A stretch of 64,000 nucleotides of DNA from Pseudomonas sp. R28(2017) (GTDB taxonomy: Bacteria; Pseudomonadota; Gammaproteobacteria; Pseudomonadales; Pseudomonadaceae): the NCBI RefSeq assembly GCF_002112505.1, contig NZ_NEHW01000019.1, positions 21,014 through 85,013 on the forward strand. Reading direction: 5' to 3'. The number at the start of each line of letters is the position of its first letter. Position 1 is the first letter of the stretch. The notes below the pieces were generated by a model. That model saw only the letters and a list, made by a program, of their open reading frames with translations, was not told where the DNA came from and searched no databases. Both the position numbers and the translations under genes were made by a program. Positions 27,889-36,643 of this stretch are shown in pieces.

Positions 27889-29172
27889 CTACGGCATGCC
27901 GAGCCACTCCGGCAGTGCCAGCGAAATGAACGGCACGTAGGTCACCAGCACCAGGAACAGCAGCAGGATCGACAGCCATGGCAGCGCCGCGCGGATCGTC
28001 TGCCCCAGGGTCAGCCCGGTCACCGCCGAGGTGACGAACAGGTTCAGCCCCACCGGTGGGTGCACCAGGCCGATCTCCATGTTCACCACCATCACGATGC
28101 CCAGGTGAATCGGATCGATGCCCAGCTTCATGGCGATCGGGAAGAAGATCGGCGCCAGGATCAGGATGATCGCCGACGGCTCCATGAAGCTGCCAGCCAC
28201 CAGCAGCACGATGTTGACCATGATCAGGAAGCCGATCGGCGTCAGGCCCTCGGACATCACCCACTGGGTGATCTGCTGGGGGATCTGCTCGGTGGTCAGC
28301 ACATGGGCGAAGAGCATGGCGTTGGCGATGATGAACAGCAGCATGATGGTCAGCCGGCCCGACTCCAGCAGCACTTTCGGGCAGTCACGCAGGCGCATGT
28401 CCTTGTACACGAACAGCGCGATGAACGCCGAGTACACCGCCGCCACGGCCGCCGCTTCGGTGGGGGTGAACATGCCGCTGTAGATGCCGCCGAGGATGAT
28501 CACCAGCAGCAACAGGCCCCAGAAGGCACGCCGGGCAGTGCCCAGCCATTCGGCGAAGCTGGCCCGTGGCTGGGCCGGCAGCTTCTTGATGCGGGCGACG
28601 ATGTAGATCGCGATCATCAGAAACACGCCGAGCAGTATCCCAGGCACCACGCCGGCCATGAACAGCTTGCCGACCGAGGTTTCGGTGGCCGCCGAGTACA
28701 CCACCATGACGATCGACGGCGGGATCAGGATGCCCAGGGTACCGGCGTTGCAGATGATCCCGGCGCCGAACTCGCGTGGGTAGCCGGAGCGCACCATGCC
28801 GGCCACGGCAATCGAGCCGACGGCGGCGACAGTGGCCGGCGACGAACCCGACAACGCGGCGAACAGCATGCACGCCAGCACCGCGGCAATGGCCAGGCCA
28901 CCTCGGATATGCCCGACACAGGCGTTGGCGAAGTCGATCAGGCGCTGGGCCACGCCACCGGTGGTCATGAACGCGCCCGACAGCAGGAAGAACGGGATGG
29001 CCAGGAAGGTGTAGCTGTCGGAGGTCTCGAACAGCTTGATCGCCAGCGAGCTCAGCGAATCCTGGCTGAACAGCAGGATCGACAGCGCCCCCGACAGGCC
29101 CAGCGAGATGGCGATCGGCACGCCGAGGAACATGAATACGAACAGCAGCAGGAACAGGCAGATAACCGTCAT
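27889..29172 (-). CDS. dctM: TRAP transporter large permease (DctM), itaconate locus
   Basis: A 427-residue protein with about twelve membrane helices and TRAP-T DctM features: FLFVFMFLGVPIAISLGLSG at the start, GSSPATVAAVGSIAVAGM, and PPSIVMVVYS. It forms the ion-driven C4-dicarboxylate-type permease with DctQ. The start overlaps the dctQ stop by one base. In P. aeruginosa the itaconate cluster (PA0878-PA0886, from memory) also ends with dctPQM genes, so uptake of itaconate is the likely role. Confidence 0.93.
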   Translation of the reverse strand: MTVICLFLLLFVFMFLGVPIAISLGLSGALSILLFSQDSLSSLAIKLFETSDSYTFLAIPFFLLSGAFMTTGGVAQRLIDFANACVGHIRGGLAIAAVLACMLFAALSGSSPATVAAVGSIAVAGMVRSGYPREFGAGIICNAGTLGILIPPSIVMVVYSAATETSVGKLFMAGVVPGILLGVFLMIAIYIVARIKKLPAQPRASFAEWLGTARRAFWGLLLLVIILGGIYSGMFTPTEAAAVAAVYSAFIALFVYKDMRLRDCPKVLLESGRLTIMLLFIIANAMLFAHVLTTEQIPQQITQWVMSEGLTPIGFLIMVNIVLLVAGSFMEPSAIILILAPIFFPIAMKLGIDPIHLGIVMVVNMEIGLVHPPVGLNLFVTSAVTGLTLGQTIRAALPWLSILLLFLVLVTYVPFISLALPEWLGMP

Positions 29173-29804
29173 CAGTGGTGCTCCTCACCGGGGTTGGCCA
29201 GCTTGCTGGCTTCGGCGGCCTCGTCGGCCAGGCCCAGGCCGTACTGGCGGTGGGTGAACAGGCGGTAGAGGATTTCCAGGTAGCGGACGATCACCAGGGC
29301 GAAGCCCAGCGGCACGATCAGCGCGATATGGCCGACCTTGATGCCGTAGCGGTCCAGGTCTTCGGCGCCGATGCCGGCCACCAGCACCGCGCTCACCCAC
29401 TTGATGCTCGCCACCAGGAACAGCCCGGCATAGGCCAGGCAGCAGGCACAGGCGATCATTGCCAGCACCCGTTGCACCGGCTTGCGGGTACGCCGAACCA
29501 GCACGTCGACGCCGAGGTGGCCGGCAGTACGCACGCCGTAGGCGATGCCGAAGAAGATCAGCCAGCCGAACAGGGCCTTGGTCAGGGCGATGCTCCAGGT
29601 CATTTCCTGGGCGTAGGCCATCAGGTGGTCGCCGATGCCAAGCAGCAGGTCGCTGGCGAATGCCCAGTGGTCACTGAGCGTGTAGAACATCGTGTAGAGG
29701 TTGTTCAGTGCCACGTAGAGGAAGGTCACCAAGGTCATGGCCGCCAGGAGAAAGGCGATCATGCCTTCCTCGAAGTGCTCCCAGACACGCCTGAGCGATT
29801 GCAT
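29172..29804 (-). CDS. dctQ: TRAP transporter small permease (DctQ), itaconate locus
   Basis: A 210-residue membrane protein with four helices (about residues 15-37, 70-90, 110-135 and 155-175) and the family motif GIAYGVRTAGHLGVDVL. ATG 29804 (MQSLRRVWEHFEEG) has AGGAATTC-type weak ribosome site; an upstream start would add 11 odd residues. It pairs with DctM to form the membrane unit. A strong hairpin separates it from dctP. Confidence 0.92.
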   Translation of the reverse strand: MQSLRRVWEHFEEGMIAFLLAAMTLVTFLYVALNNLYTMFYTLSDHWAFASDLLLGIGDHLMAYAQEMTWSIALTKALFGWLIFFGIAYGVRTAGHLGVDVLVRRTRKPVQRVLAMIACACCLAYAGLFLVASIKWVSAVLVAGIGAEDLDRYGIKVGHIALIVPLGFALVIVRYLEILYRLFTHRQYGLGLADEAAEASKLANPGEEHH

Positions 29805-29831
29805 AGGAATTCTCCAGACAGAGAGAGGGCA

Positions 29832-29854
29832 GGCCACCCGTGGAGCGGGTGGCC
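29832..29854 (-). terminator. Intercistronic hairpin between dctP and dctQ
   Basis: GGCCACCCG-TGGAG-CGGGTGGCC is a perfect 9-bp stem within the 70-bp gap. Such hairpins often protect the upstream mRNA or partly stop transcription, so binding protein is made in excess over permease. Confidence 0.6.
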
Positions 29855-29874
29855 CGGGCAGGGCGCATGAAGGG

Positions 29875-30873
29875 TCAGGAGGCCTTGTTGGCGTCGTCGG
29901 CGGCCTTGATCAGGTCGGCGCCGATCTGGTCGGAGAATTTCTCCCACACCGGGCGCATGGCTTCGCGCCATTGCGCGCGCTGCTCGGCGGTCAGCGCGTC
30001 GATTTCGCTGGTCTTGGCGTCGATGATCTTCTGTCGGGAAGTCTGGTTGAGGGCTTCGGCCTGCTTGTTCACCTCGACGGTGACGTCGTCCATGATCTTC
30101 TGCAGCTCGCCCCGCACGTCTTGCGGCAGGCCGTTCCAGAACTTGGCGTTGGTGATCACCATGTAGTCGATCAGGCCGTGGTTGGTCTCGGTGAAGAACG
30201 GCTGCACCTCGTTGACCTTCTGGCTTTCGTAGTTCGACCAGGTGTTTTCGGTGCCGTTGACGGTGCCGGTCTGCAGGCCCTGGTAGACCTCGGCGAAGCT
30301 CATCTTGCGCGGGTTGGCGCGGATCGCCTTGAACTGCTCTTCCAGCACGCTGGAGGCCTGCACGCGGTATTTCAGGCCACGGGCGTCCTTGGGCAGGATC
30401 ACCTTCTTGTTCGCCGACAGCTGCTTGAGGCCGTTGTGCCAGTAGGCCAGGCCACGGATGCCCTTGTCTTCCATCGAGGTCAGCAGCGCCTTGCCTTGCG
30501 GGCCTTGCTGGAAGCGGTCGACGGCGGCCAGGTCGTTGAACAGGAACGGCAGGTCGAAGATCTGCACCTGCTTGTTGTAGTGCTCGAACTTGGCCAGTGA
30601 CGGCGCCAGCATCTGCACGTCACCGAGCAGCAGGGCTTCCATTTCCTTGCCGTCGCCGAACAGCGAGGAGTTGGGGTAGACCTCGACCTTGACCTTGTCC
30701 TTGAGCTGCGGGTCGTCGGCGACCCGTTTCTGGAACATCAGCGCGCCCTGGCCCTTGGGCGTGCTGTCGGCCACCACGTGGGCGAACTTGATGACAATCG
30801 GGTCGGCGGCCTGGGCCAGGCCGGCCATGGACACTGCGGCGGCGCAGAACAGCGCCTGGGTCAGCTTCAACAT
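29875..30873 (-). CDS. dctP: TRAP transporter substrate-binding protein (DctP), itaconate locus
   Basis: A 332-residue periplasmic binding protein. Signal peptide residues 1-23 (MLKLTQALFCAAAVSMAGLAQA). The mature part has IKFAHVVADSTPKGQGA, the substrate-arginine region GLKYRVQAS, and EVYQGLQTGTVNGTENTWSNY typical of DctP C4-dicarboxylate binders. The ribosome site AGAGGTGA precedes ATG 30873. It has its own promoter region (30874-30995) carrying the operator shared with ich. Confidence 0.94.
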   Translation of the reverse strand: MLKLTQALFCAAAVSMAGLAQAADPIVIKFAHVVADSTPKGQGALMFQKRVADDPQLKDKVKVEVYPNSSLFGDGKEMEALLLGDVQMLAPSLAKFEHYNKQVQIFDLPFLFNDLAAVDRFQQGPQGKALLTSMEDKGIRGLAYWHNGLKQLSANKKVILPKDARGLKYRVQASSVLEEQFKAIRANPRKMSFAEVYQGLQTGTVNGTENTWSNYESQKVNEVQPFFTETNHGLIDYMVITNAKFWNGLPQDVRGELQKIMDDVTVEVNKQAEALNQTSRQKIIDAKTSEIDALTAEQRAQWREAMRPVWEKFSDQIGADLIKAADDANKAS

Positions 30874-30947
30874 CGGTGTCACCTCTGATTTATTGTTGTA
30901 GGAGGAGTGGAGTAAAGATGGACCAACGGGCTGCGTGTGGAGAATCA

Positions 30948-30969
30948 GCATTTGTATAACCCAGCGTTC
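30948..30969 (-). promoter_or_regulatory. Putative operator of dctPQM, shared with ich
   Basis: The plus-strand element GCATTTGTATAA followed after four bases by GCGTTC matches the element at 36584-36605 at 18 of 22 positions. It begins 75 bp upstream of the dctP start; the other begins 67 bp upstream of the ich start, in the same orientation relative to transcription. Probably bound by the LysR regulator at 36644. Confidence 0.6.
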
Positions 30970-30995
30970 GGGTTTGCTTAACACCGTCACCTGTA

Positions 30996-31093
30996 CCGGC
31001 CTCTTCGCGGGCACGCCCGCTCCCACAGGTACTGCACAGGGCTTGAGAGCTGTGGTGTCCCTGTGGGAGCGGGCGTGCCCGCGAAGAGGCCGG
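30996..31093. repeat. REP pair between dctP and the ccl gene
   Basis: Arms 30996-31029 and 31060-31093 are exact 34-bp reverse complements with the core GGGCACGCCCGCTCCCAC. The spacer is 30 bp. It lies just downstream of the catabolic genes and before the dctP promoter, so it may mark the end of the catabolic transcript. Confidence 0.9.
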
Positions 31094-31098
31094 AATGT

Positions 31099-31917
31099 TC
31101 AGTCGAGATGCCCTGCCAGCAACCGCTGCGCCCGCAACACCACCGGCGCATCGACCATCTGCCCATCGAGCTGGAAGGCCCCGGCGCCATTGGCCGCCTC
31201 GCTGGCCGCCAGCACCCGCCGCGCCCAGGCCAGCTCCTCGGCACTCGGCGCCAGCGCTGCATGAATCACCGCCACCTGCTGCGGATGAATGCACAACGCC
31301 CCGCCGTAGCCCATGTCATAGGCATGGCGCATGGCCCGTTGCAGCCCCTCGGCATCGGCGATGGCCGGGAACACGCCATCCAGCGGCGGCAGCAGGTCGG
31401 CCCCCCGCGAATGCAGTTGCACCGCCATGCGCGCCTGGTCGAGAAACTGCCGGGCCGCCTCGCTCTCGGTGTTCAAGCCCAGGTCCAGCGCCAGGTCGAG
31501 GCTGCCGAACGACAAGCGCTCGACGCCTTCTGCCGCTGCAATCTGCGCCAGCGCCAGCAAGCCCTTGGCACTCTCGATGATGGGCCACACCGGCTTGCCG
31601 CCGTGCCAGGCGACCGCCACTTGGGCGGCATTCTCCACCTTGGGCAACAGCAGCCCGGCGACCCCCGGCTGCTGCGCGCAAAAGGCCAGGTCGGCGGCGT
31701 GCTGCGGGTGCTGCGGGGCATTGACCCGCACCCATACCGAGGCCTGCGGCGTGGCCTGCAGAAAAGCCGCCAGGTTGTCGCGGGCCTGGGGCTTCAGCGC
31801 TTCCTCGACGGCATCCTCGAAGTCGACGATCACCCCATCGGCACCCGCCGCCAGGGCCTTGGCGAATCGCTCGGGCCGGCTGCCAGGCACAAACAGTGCG
31901 GAGCGCACCCGGTTCAT
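31099..31917 (-). CDS. ccl: (S)-citramalyl-CoA lyase, CitE/HpcH family
   Basis: A 272-residue CitE-like TIM-barrel lyase: RSALFVPGSRPERFAKA at the start, VIVDFEDAVEEALK with the metal-binding acidic residues, WVRVNAP, LLLPKVENAA and CIHPQQVAVI near the end. In itaconate breakdown it cleaves citramalyl-CoA to acetyl-CoA and pyruvate. The start overlaps the CoA-transferase stop by four bases. The assignment as Ccl rather than a malyl-CoA or citrate lyase subunit rests on the operon. Confidence 0.88.
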   Translation of the reverse strand: MNRVRSALFVPGSRPERFAKALAAGADGVIVDFEDAVEEALKPQARDNLAAFLQATPQASVWVRVNAPQHPQHAADLAFCAQQPGVAGLLLPKVENAAQVAVAWHGGKPVWPIIESAKGLLALAQIAAAEGVERLSFGSLDLALDLGLNTESEAARQFLDQARMAVQLHSRGADLLPPLDGVFPAIADAEGLQRAMRHAYDMGYGGALCIHPQQVAVIHAALAPSAEELAWARRVLAASEAANGAGAFQLDGQMVDAPVVLRAQRLLAGHLD

Positions 31918-33113
31918 ACAACGCCTCCTGCGGCCAGGCTGGCGCGCTGTTCGGCGGTCAGGCCCAGTTCCGCGAGGATGCCCTCGGTGTGCTGCCCCAG
32001 CGCCGGCACGGCGTCCATGCGTGGGGTGAAGGCAGCATTGCGCCCCGGTGGCAGCAGCGAGGGCAACTTGCCGGCCGGGCTGTCCACTTCGCGCCAGCTG
32101 TCGCGGGCCTGCAGCTGCGGGTGCTGCCACACGCCGTGCATGTCGTTGACCCGGGCGTTGGCGATCTGTGCGTCTTCCAGGCGCGCCACCACCTCGTCCA
32201 GCGACAGGCTGGCGAACCCGTCGACGATGATCTGGCGCAGCACCTCGCGGTTTTCCGAACGCTTGAAGTTGGCGCTGAAGCGGTCGTCGCTGGCCAGCGC
32301 CGGGTCGAGCAGCACCTTCTCGCAGAACAGCGCCCATTCCCGTTCGTTCTGCAGGCCGAGCATGATCGTGCCGCCACCGCCGGTGGGGAACGGCCCGTAC
32401 GGGTAGATGGTCGAGTGCGAGGCGCCGGCGCGCGGCGGTGGCGGTGCGCCGTCGTAGGCGTAGTACATCGGGTAGCCCATCCATTCCACCAGGCTTTCCA
32501 GCATCGACACATCGATGCGGCTGCCCAGGCCGGTCTTGTCGCGCAGCAGCAGCGCCGACAGCACACCGGTGTAGGCATACATGCCGGCGGCGATGTCGGC
32601 GATCGAGCAGCCGGCCTTGGCCATCTCCTCGTCACCGGGGCCGCCGGTCACCGAGAGGAAACCGCCCTCGCTCTGTATCAGCAGGTCGTAGGCCTTCTTC
32701 TTTTCATAAGGGCCGCCCGCGCCGTAGCCGGAGATGTCGCACACGATCAACCGTGGGAATCGCGCGTGCAGGCGTTCGAACGACAGGCCCATGCGTGCCG
32801 CCGCACCGGGCGCGAGGTTTTGCACGAGCACGTCGGCCTTGGCCAGCAGGGCGTCGAGGATGCCGTCGGCGGCCTGCTGCTTGAGGTCGAGGGTGAGGCT
32901 TTCCTTGGAGCGGTTGGTCCACACGAAGTGCGAGGCCAGGCCGTCGACGCGCTGGTCGTAGCCACGGGCGAAGTCGCCACTGCCAGGCCGTTCGACCTTG
33001 ATCACGCGGGCGCCTAGGTCGGCCAGCTGGCGGGTGCAGAAGGGCGCTGCGATGGCATGCTCCAGGCTGACGACGGTGATGCCGTCCAGCGGGCGGGGTG
33101 CGGTTTGCGTCAT
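31914..33113 (-). CDS. ict: Itaconate CoA-transferase, CaiB/BaiF family (class III)
   Basis: A 399-residue family III CoA-transferase. It opens with LDGITVVSLEHAIAAPFCTRQLADLGARVIKVE, the CoA-binding front; the catalytic aspartate lies in KKKAYDLLIQSEGG near residue 165. Further motifs are GLQNEREW and the IANARVNDMHGVWQHPQ tail. In the known route it activates itaconate with CoA from succinyl-CoA. It is coupled to ccl by a four-base overlap and follows the MmgE/PrpD gene by 18 bp. Confidence 0.88.
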   Translation of the reverse strand: MTQTAPRPLDGITVVSLEHAIAAPFCTRQLADLGARVIKVERPGSGDFARGYDQRVDGLASHFVWTNRSKESLTLDLKQQAADGILDALLAKADVLVQNLAPGAAARMGLSFERLHARFPRLIVCDISGYGAGGPYEKKKAYDLLIQSEGGFLSVTGGPGDEEMAKAGCSIADIAAGMYAYTGVLSALLLRDKTGLGSRIDVSMLESLVEWMGYPMYYAYDGAPPPPRAGASHSTIYPYGPFPTGGGGTIMLGLQNEREWALFCEKVLLDPALASDDRFSANFKRSENREVLRQIIVDGFASLSLDEVVARLEDAQIANARVNDMHGVWQHPQLQARDSWREVDSPAGKLPSLLPPGRNAAFTPRMDAVPALGQHTEGILAELGLTAEQRASLAAGGVV

Positions 33114-33131
33114 GGGGTCACCTGTTCATCA

Positions 33132-34481
33132 TCAGTGCAGTGCGGCCAGCGAGCGCGCATCGCGCAGCTGCCAGACCTGCTCGATCAAGGCCTGGCCCTG
33201 GGCCGGGCTGCGGGCGCCGGAATAGGCCAGCAGGCGCTGGAACTTGGCTTCCAGCTCCGGGCGCGAAAGGGTGTTGCCAGGGTCGCCCTTGGGCTCATCA
33301 ATGGCGGCGCTGAAATGGCGGCCGTCGCTGCAGGTGACCTCGACCCGGCCCAGCCAGCGGGCCGGGTAGGCGGCGTCCACTTCAGGGTCCAGTTGCATCT
33401 GCACCTTGTCGCGCAAGGCAGCGACCCGTGGGTCGGTCAACGCCAGGTCGCGGAATTCGATGAGCTGCGCGCTGCCATGCACGGCGATCAGGCCGAGCAC
33501 GGTGCCCATGGAGAACTTGGCCTGGTGCACGGTGGTGGGCGTGGTGACCCGGCCCAGTACATCGATGGCGCCCTGGTGCACGCGGGTGACCACCTTGGCG
33601 ATCTGCTCATGCGTCAGGCCTTCGCGTTGCATCAGGTGCAGCAGTGCATCGGCCGCAGGGTGGGTATGGCGGCACGAGGCGTGGAACTTGAACGAAGTTT
33701 CCACCAGCGCCCAGCGCGTGCCCAGGCGGTCGCTCAGGCGCGCCGGGTCGGCATCGCTGGACATGCCGGCGGCCAGGCCCTGGTCGCCTTCGAGGATATT
33801 GCGCGCGCCGGTCAGGCCATCGGCGGTCAGGTAGGCAGCGAGCAGGCCATCGGCGGCGGCCTTGGCCGTGTGCAGCTGCTTCGAGTCGGCGGCGTCGCGC
33901 AGGAATTCCCAAAGCCCGGCGGCCTGGGTGCCGGCGCTGCCGAGCAGGTTGATGAACTGTTCCTTGTCGAAGCCCAACAACTTGCCGACGCCCACGGCGG
34001 CGGCCAGGGTGCCGACGGTGGCGGTGGTGTGGAAGATGCGGTAATGCGAACGGCCAAGGAATTCACCGATGCGGATGCCCGCTTCGTAACCGGCGACCGC
34101 GGCCAGCAACAGTTCCTGGCCGGACTTGCCAAGGTCCTGTGCTGCTGCCAGCACGGCGGAAAACACCACCGTGGCCGGGTGCAGCACCGAGCTGTTGTGC
34201 AGGTCGTCCTGTTCGACCAGGTGCGAGGCCGCGCCATTGACCAGCGCGGCGAAGTAGGGTGACGAGGTACGCCCACTGGTCAGTACGCGGGCGCTGCCTT
34301 GGGCGGGGCCCATGCGCTCGGCGTAGCGCTCGAACAGCGGGATCGGGTGCGCGCCCTGGCTGGCCAGGGCCGAGCCGAGCCAGTCGAGGAACAGGTCTTC
34401 GGTGCGGGCCAGCACAGGGCCGGGGATGTGGGCGTACTGCAGGTCGGCGAGGAAGCCCGCCAGGGCTTGGGTATGCTGCAT
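33132..34481 (-). CDS. MmgE/PrpD-family protein of the itaconate operon
   Basis: A 449-residue relative of 2-methylcitrate dehydratase PrpD and aconitate decarboxylase. It has the family N-terminus (LADLQYAHIPGPVLARTEDLFLDWLGSALAS), GAASHLVEQDDLH and the active-site region CRHTHPAADALLHLM. The family works on tricarboxylic or related substrates without an Fe-S cluster. In P. aeruginosa an equivalent gene (PA0881, from memory) is in the itaconate operon. Its step is unclear; since cis-aconitate decarboxylase belongs to this fold, a role in making or tuning related C5/C6 acids is conceivable. Confidence 0.85.
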   Translation of the reverse strand: MQHTQALAGFLADLQYAHIPGPVLARTEDLFLDWLGSALASQGAHPIPLFERYAERMGPAQGSARVLTSGRTSSPYFAALVNGAASHLVEQDDLHNSSVLHPATVVFSAVLAAAQDLGKSGQELLLAAVAGYEAGIRIGEFLGRSHYRIFHTTATVGTLAAAVGVGKLLGFDKEQFINLLGSAGTQAAGLWEFLRDAADSKQLHTAKAAADGLLAAYLTADGLTGARNILEGDQGLAAGMSSDADPARLSDRLGTRWALVETSFKFHASCRHTHPAADALLHLMQREGLTHEQIAKVVTRVHQGAIDVLGRVTTPTTVHQAKFSMGTVLGLIAVHGSAQLIEFRDLALTDPRVAALRDKVQMQLDPEVDAAYPARWLGRVEVTCSDGRHFSAAIDEPKGDPGNTLSRPELEAKFQRLLAYSGARSPAQGQALIEQVWQLRDARSLAALH

Positions 34482-34491
34482 GTTCAGGCCC

Positions 34492-35655
34492 TCAGAAGCT
34501 GCGTGGCAGCTCGAGCAGGTGCTCGGCCACGTAGGACAGGATCAGGTTGGTGGAGATCGGCGCCACCTGGTACAGGCGGGTTTCGCGGAACTTGCGCTCG
34601 ACGTCGTATTCGCAGGCAAAGCCGAAGCCACCGTGGGTCTGCAGGCAGGCATTGGCCGCCTCCCACGAGGCCTTGGCCGCCAGGTACTTGGCCATGTTGG
34701 CGCTGGCCCCGGCGTTCTGCCCGCTGTCGTACTCGGCGCAAGCGCGCCAGCGCATCAGGTCGGCGGCCTCGAGCTCGATATGGGCTTCGGCGATGGGGAA
34801 CTGCACGCCCTGGTTCTGCCCGATCGGGCGGCCGAACACCAAGCGGTCGCGGGCGTAGGCGCTGGCTTTTTCGACGAACCAGCGGCCGTCACCGATGCAC
34901 TCGGCGGCGATCAGCGTGCGCTCGGCATTGAGGCCGTCGAGGATGTAGCGGAAGCCTTTGCCTTCCTCGCCGATCAGGCTGCTGGCTGGCAGTTCGAGGT
35001 TGTCGAAGAACAGCTCGTTGGTCTCGTGGTTGACCATGTTGGCGATCGGCTGCACGGTCAGGCCGTTGCCGATGGCTTCGCGCAGGTCGACCAGGAAGAT
35101 CGACATGCCTTCGGACTTTTTCTTCACCTCTGGCAAGGGCGTGGTGCGCGCCAGCAGGATCATCAGGTCCGAGTGCTGGATGCGCGAGATCCATACCTTC
35201 TGGCCATTGATCAGGTATTTATCGCCCTGGCGCACGGCGGTGGTCTTGATCTTGGTGGTGTCGGTGCCGGTGGTGGGCTCGGTCACGCCCATCGACTGCA
35301 GGCGCAGTTCGCCGCTGGCGAGCTTGGGCAGGTAGTGGCGCTTCTGTTCCTCGCTGCCGTGGCGCAGCAGGGTGAACATGTTGTACATCTGCCCGTGCAC
35401 GGTGCCGGAGTTGCCACCGCAGGCGTTCACCTCTTCGAGGATCACCGAGGCCTCGGCCAGGCCCAGGCCCGAGCCGCCATATTCTTCGGGGATCATCGCC
35501 GACAGCCAGCCGGCGTCGGTCATGGCCTTGACGAAGGCTTCCGGGAAGCCTTTCTGTTCATCGATCTTGCGCCAGTAGCTGGCGTCGAACTCGGCGCACA
35601 AGGCGCGCACGCCTTCGCGGATGGCATTGAGGTCATCGCTGTCGTACGTATGCAT
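34492..35655 (-). CDS. Acyl-CoA dehydrogenase of the itaconate operon
   Basis: A 387-residue acyl-CoA dehydrogenase. FAD and substrate motifs: SMGVTEPTTGTDTT (about 130-145), KVWISRIQHSDLMI, FGRPIGQNQGVQFPIAEAH and QTHGGFGFACEYDVERKFRE. The region corresponding to the usual catalytic Glu reads GGFGFACEYDVER. The start ATG 35655 is chosen because the upstream extension is not family-like. Itaconate conversion to citramalyl-CoA needs no oxidation, so this enzyme may deal with methylsuccinyl-CoA or another side substrate. It sits 10 bp from the MmgE/PrpD gene and 22 bp from ich. Confidence 0.9.
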   Translation of the reverse strand: MHTYDSDDLNAIREGVRALCAEFDASYWRKIDEQKGFPEAFVKAMTDAGWLSAMIPEEYGGSGLGLAEASVILEEVNACGGNSGTVHGQMYNMFTLLRHGSEEQKRHYLPKLASGELRLQSMGVTEPTTGTDTTKIKTTAVRQGDKYLINGQKVWISRIQHSDLMILLARTTPLPEVKKKSEGMSIFLVDLREAIGNGLTVQPIANMVNHETNELFFDNLELPASSLIGEEGKGFRYILDGLNAERTLIAAECIGDGRWFVEKASAYARDRLVFGRPIGQNQGVQFPIAEAHIELEAADLMRWRACAEYDSGQNAGASANMAKYLAAKASWEAANACLQTHGGFGFACEYDVERKFRETRLYQVAPISTNLILSYVAEHLLELPRSF

Positions 35656-35677
35656 GCGGGGTGTTCCCTGTCTGGTA

Positions 35678-36517
35678 TCAGTCGAATAGCACGTCGGCGC
35701 TCTGCGCCACGCCGTCGGCATTGCCGGCCCACAGCTGGGCCTGGCCCGGTGCGCTGATGCGCCCGGCCACTTCGAACGGGGTTGGCACGGTCAGTGGGCG
35801 CACGCCGCGGTAGGCGAAGTGGCGCACGTGCTTGCCGGGGTTGGCGCGGATGAACGCACGCAGGTTCAAGGTGGCGATCATCGGGCCGTGCACCACCAGG
35901 CCGGCGTAGCCCTCGGTGTCGCTGACGTAGGGGAAGTCGTAGTGGATGCGGTGGCCGTTGAAGGTGACGGCGGAGTAACGGAACAGCAGGGTCGGCGTCG
36001 GCGTGACCGCCTCGCGCCAGTCGGCCGGCGCCTCGGCCGGGGCGCTGCCGAGCTTGGGCGGGTTGGGTTCGCGGTAGACGATATCCTGCTCTTCGCGCAC
36101 GCACAGCTGGCCGTGCTGCGAGTAGTCGTGGCGTACGGTGACGAACAGCAGGGCGCCGGTACGGCCGTGCTTTTCTTCGATGTGCAGGATGGTCGACAGG
36201 CGATGGGCCTCGGCGCCGACGGTGAGCGGGGCGATGAACTCGACCCGGCCGCCGGCCCACATGCGGTTGCGGTTGTCGGCCGGGGGCAGGAAGCCGCCGC
36301 GTGCCGGGTGGCCATCCGCGCCCAGTTGCGATTCGGCCAGCGGTTCCTGGAAGAAGCACCACATCCACAGCGGGGGCAGCGGTTGGCCGACGGCGGGTGC
36401 GGTTTCACCGAAGGTGGCGGCGATGCGCTTGATCAGGTTGCGGCTGAGCTCATCGACGGCCTCTTCGGTGCGGCCGATCCAGGCGCTGTAGTCGATGGGC
36501 GGGTGGGAAGCAGTCAT
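35678..36517 (-). CDS. ich: Itaconyl-CoA/mesaconyl-C4-CoA hydratase, MaoC-like
   Basis: A 279-residue double-hotdog hydratase (FAS1-type N-terminal half plus MaoC half). The N-half has LWMWCFFQEP and GGFLPPADNRNRMWAGG; the C-half has VTFNGHRIHYDFPYVSDTEG and LVVHGPMIATL, with the catalytic Asp/His pair expected there. In the known pathway Ich hydrates itaconyl-CoA to citramalyl-CoA. It is the first gene of the minus-strand operon and is divergent from the LysR gene. ATG 36517 is preferred over a start six codons upstream because AGAGG then falls at ribosome-site distance. Confidence 0.88.
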   Translation of the reverse strand: MTASHPPIDYSAWIGRTEEAVDELSRNLIKRIAATFGETAPAVGQPLPPLWMWCFFQEPLAESQLGADGHPARGGFLPPADNRNRMWAGGRVEFIAPLTVGAEAHRLSTILHIEEKHGRTGALLFVTVRHDYSQHGQLCVREEQDIVYREPNPPKLGSAPAEAPADWREAVTPTPTLLFRYSAVTFNGHRIHYDFPYVSDTEGYAGLVVHGPMIATLNLRAFIRANPGKHVRHFAYRGVRPLTVPTPFEVAGRISAPGQAQLWAGNADGVAQSADVLFD

Positions 36518-36583
36518 AACCAGGGGCCTCTGCATTTGTTGTTATGGGCCGATCATGCGAGGCGCCCGGCATTCTGTGAATTT

Positions 36584-36605
36584 GCATTTGTGTAAGGCGG
36601 CGTTC
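36584..36605 (-). promoter_or_regulatory. Putative operator of the ich promoter, shared with dctP
   Basis: GCATTTGTGTAA then GCGTTC, 18 of 22 positions identical to 30948-30969. Another TGCATTTGT occurs at 36531-36539, giving two direct repeats 52 bp apart in the divergent region. It is a candidate recognition site for the LysR regulator. Confidence 0.6.
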
Positions 36606-36621
36606 ATGTATGCTGAACGCC
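36599..36621. promoter_or_regulatory. Perfect palindrome ahead of the itaconate lysR
   Basis: GGCGTTCA-TGTATGC-TGAACGCC: 8-bp perfect arms, 7-bp centre, ending 22 bp before the LysR ATG and overlapping the shared 22-bp element. LysR autoregulatory sites are often T-N11-A palindromes in this place. A hairpin role is less likely so far from any stop codon. Confidence 0.6.
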
Positions 36622-36643
36622 ACCGCCACGACTGGACCTCCCC

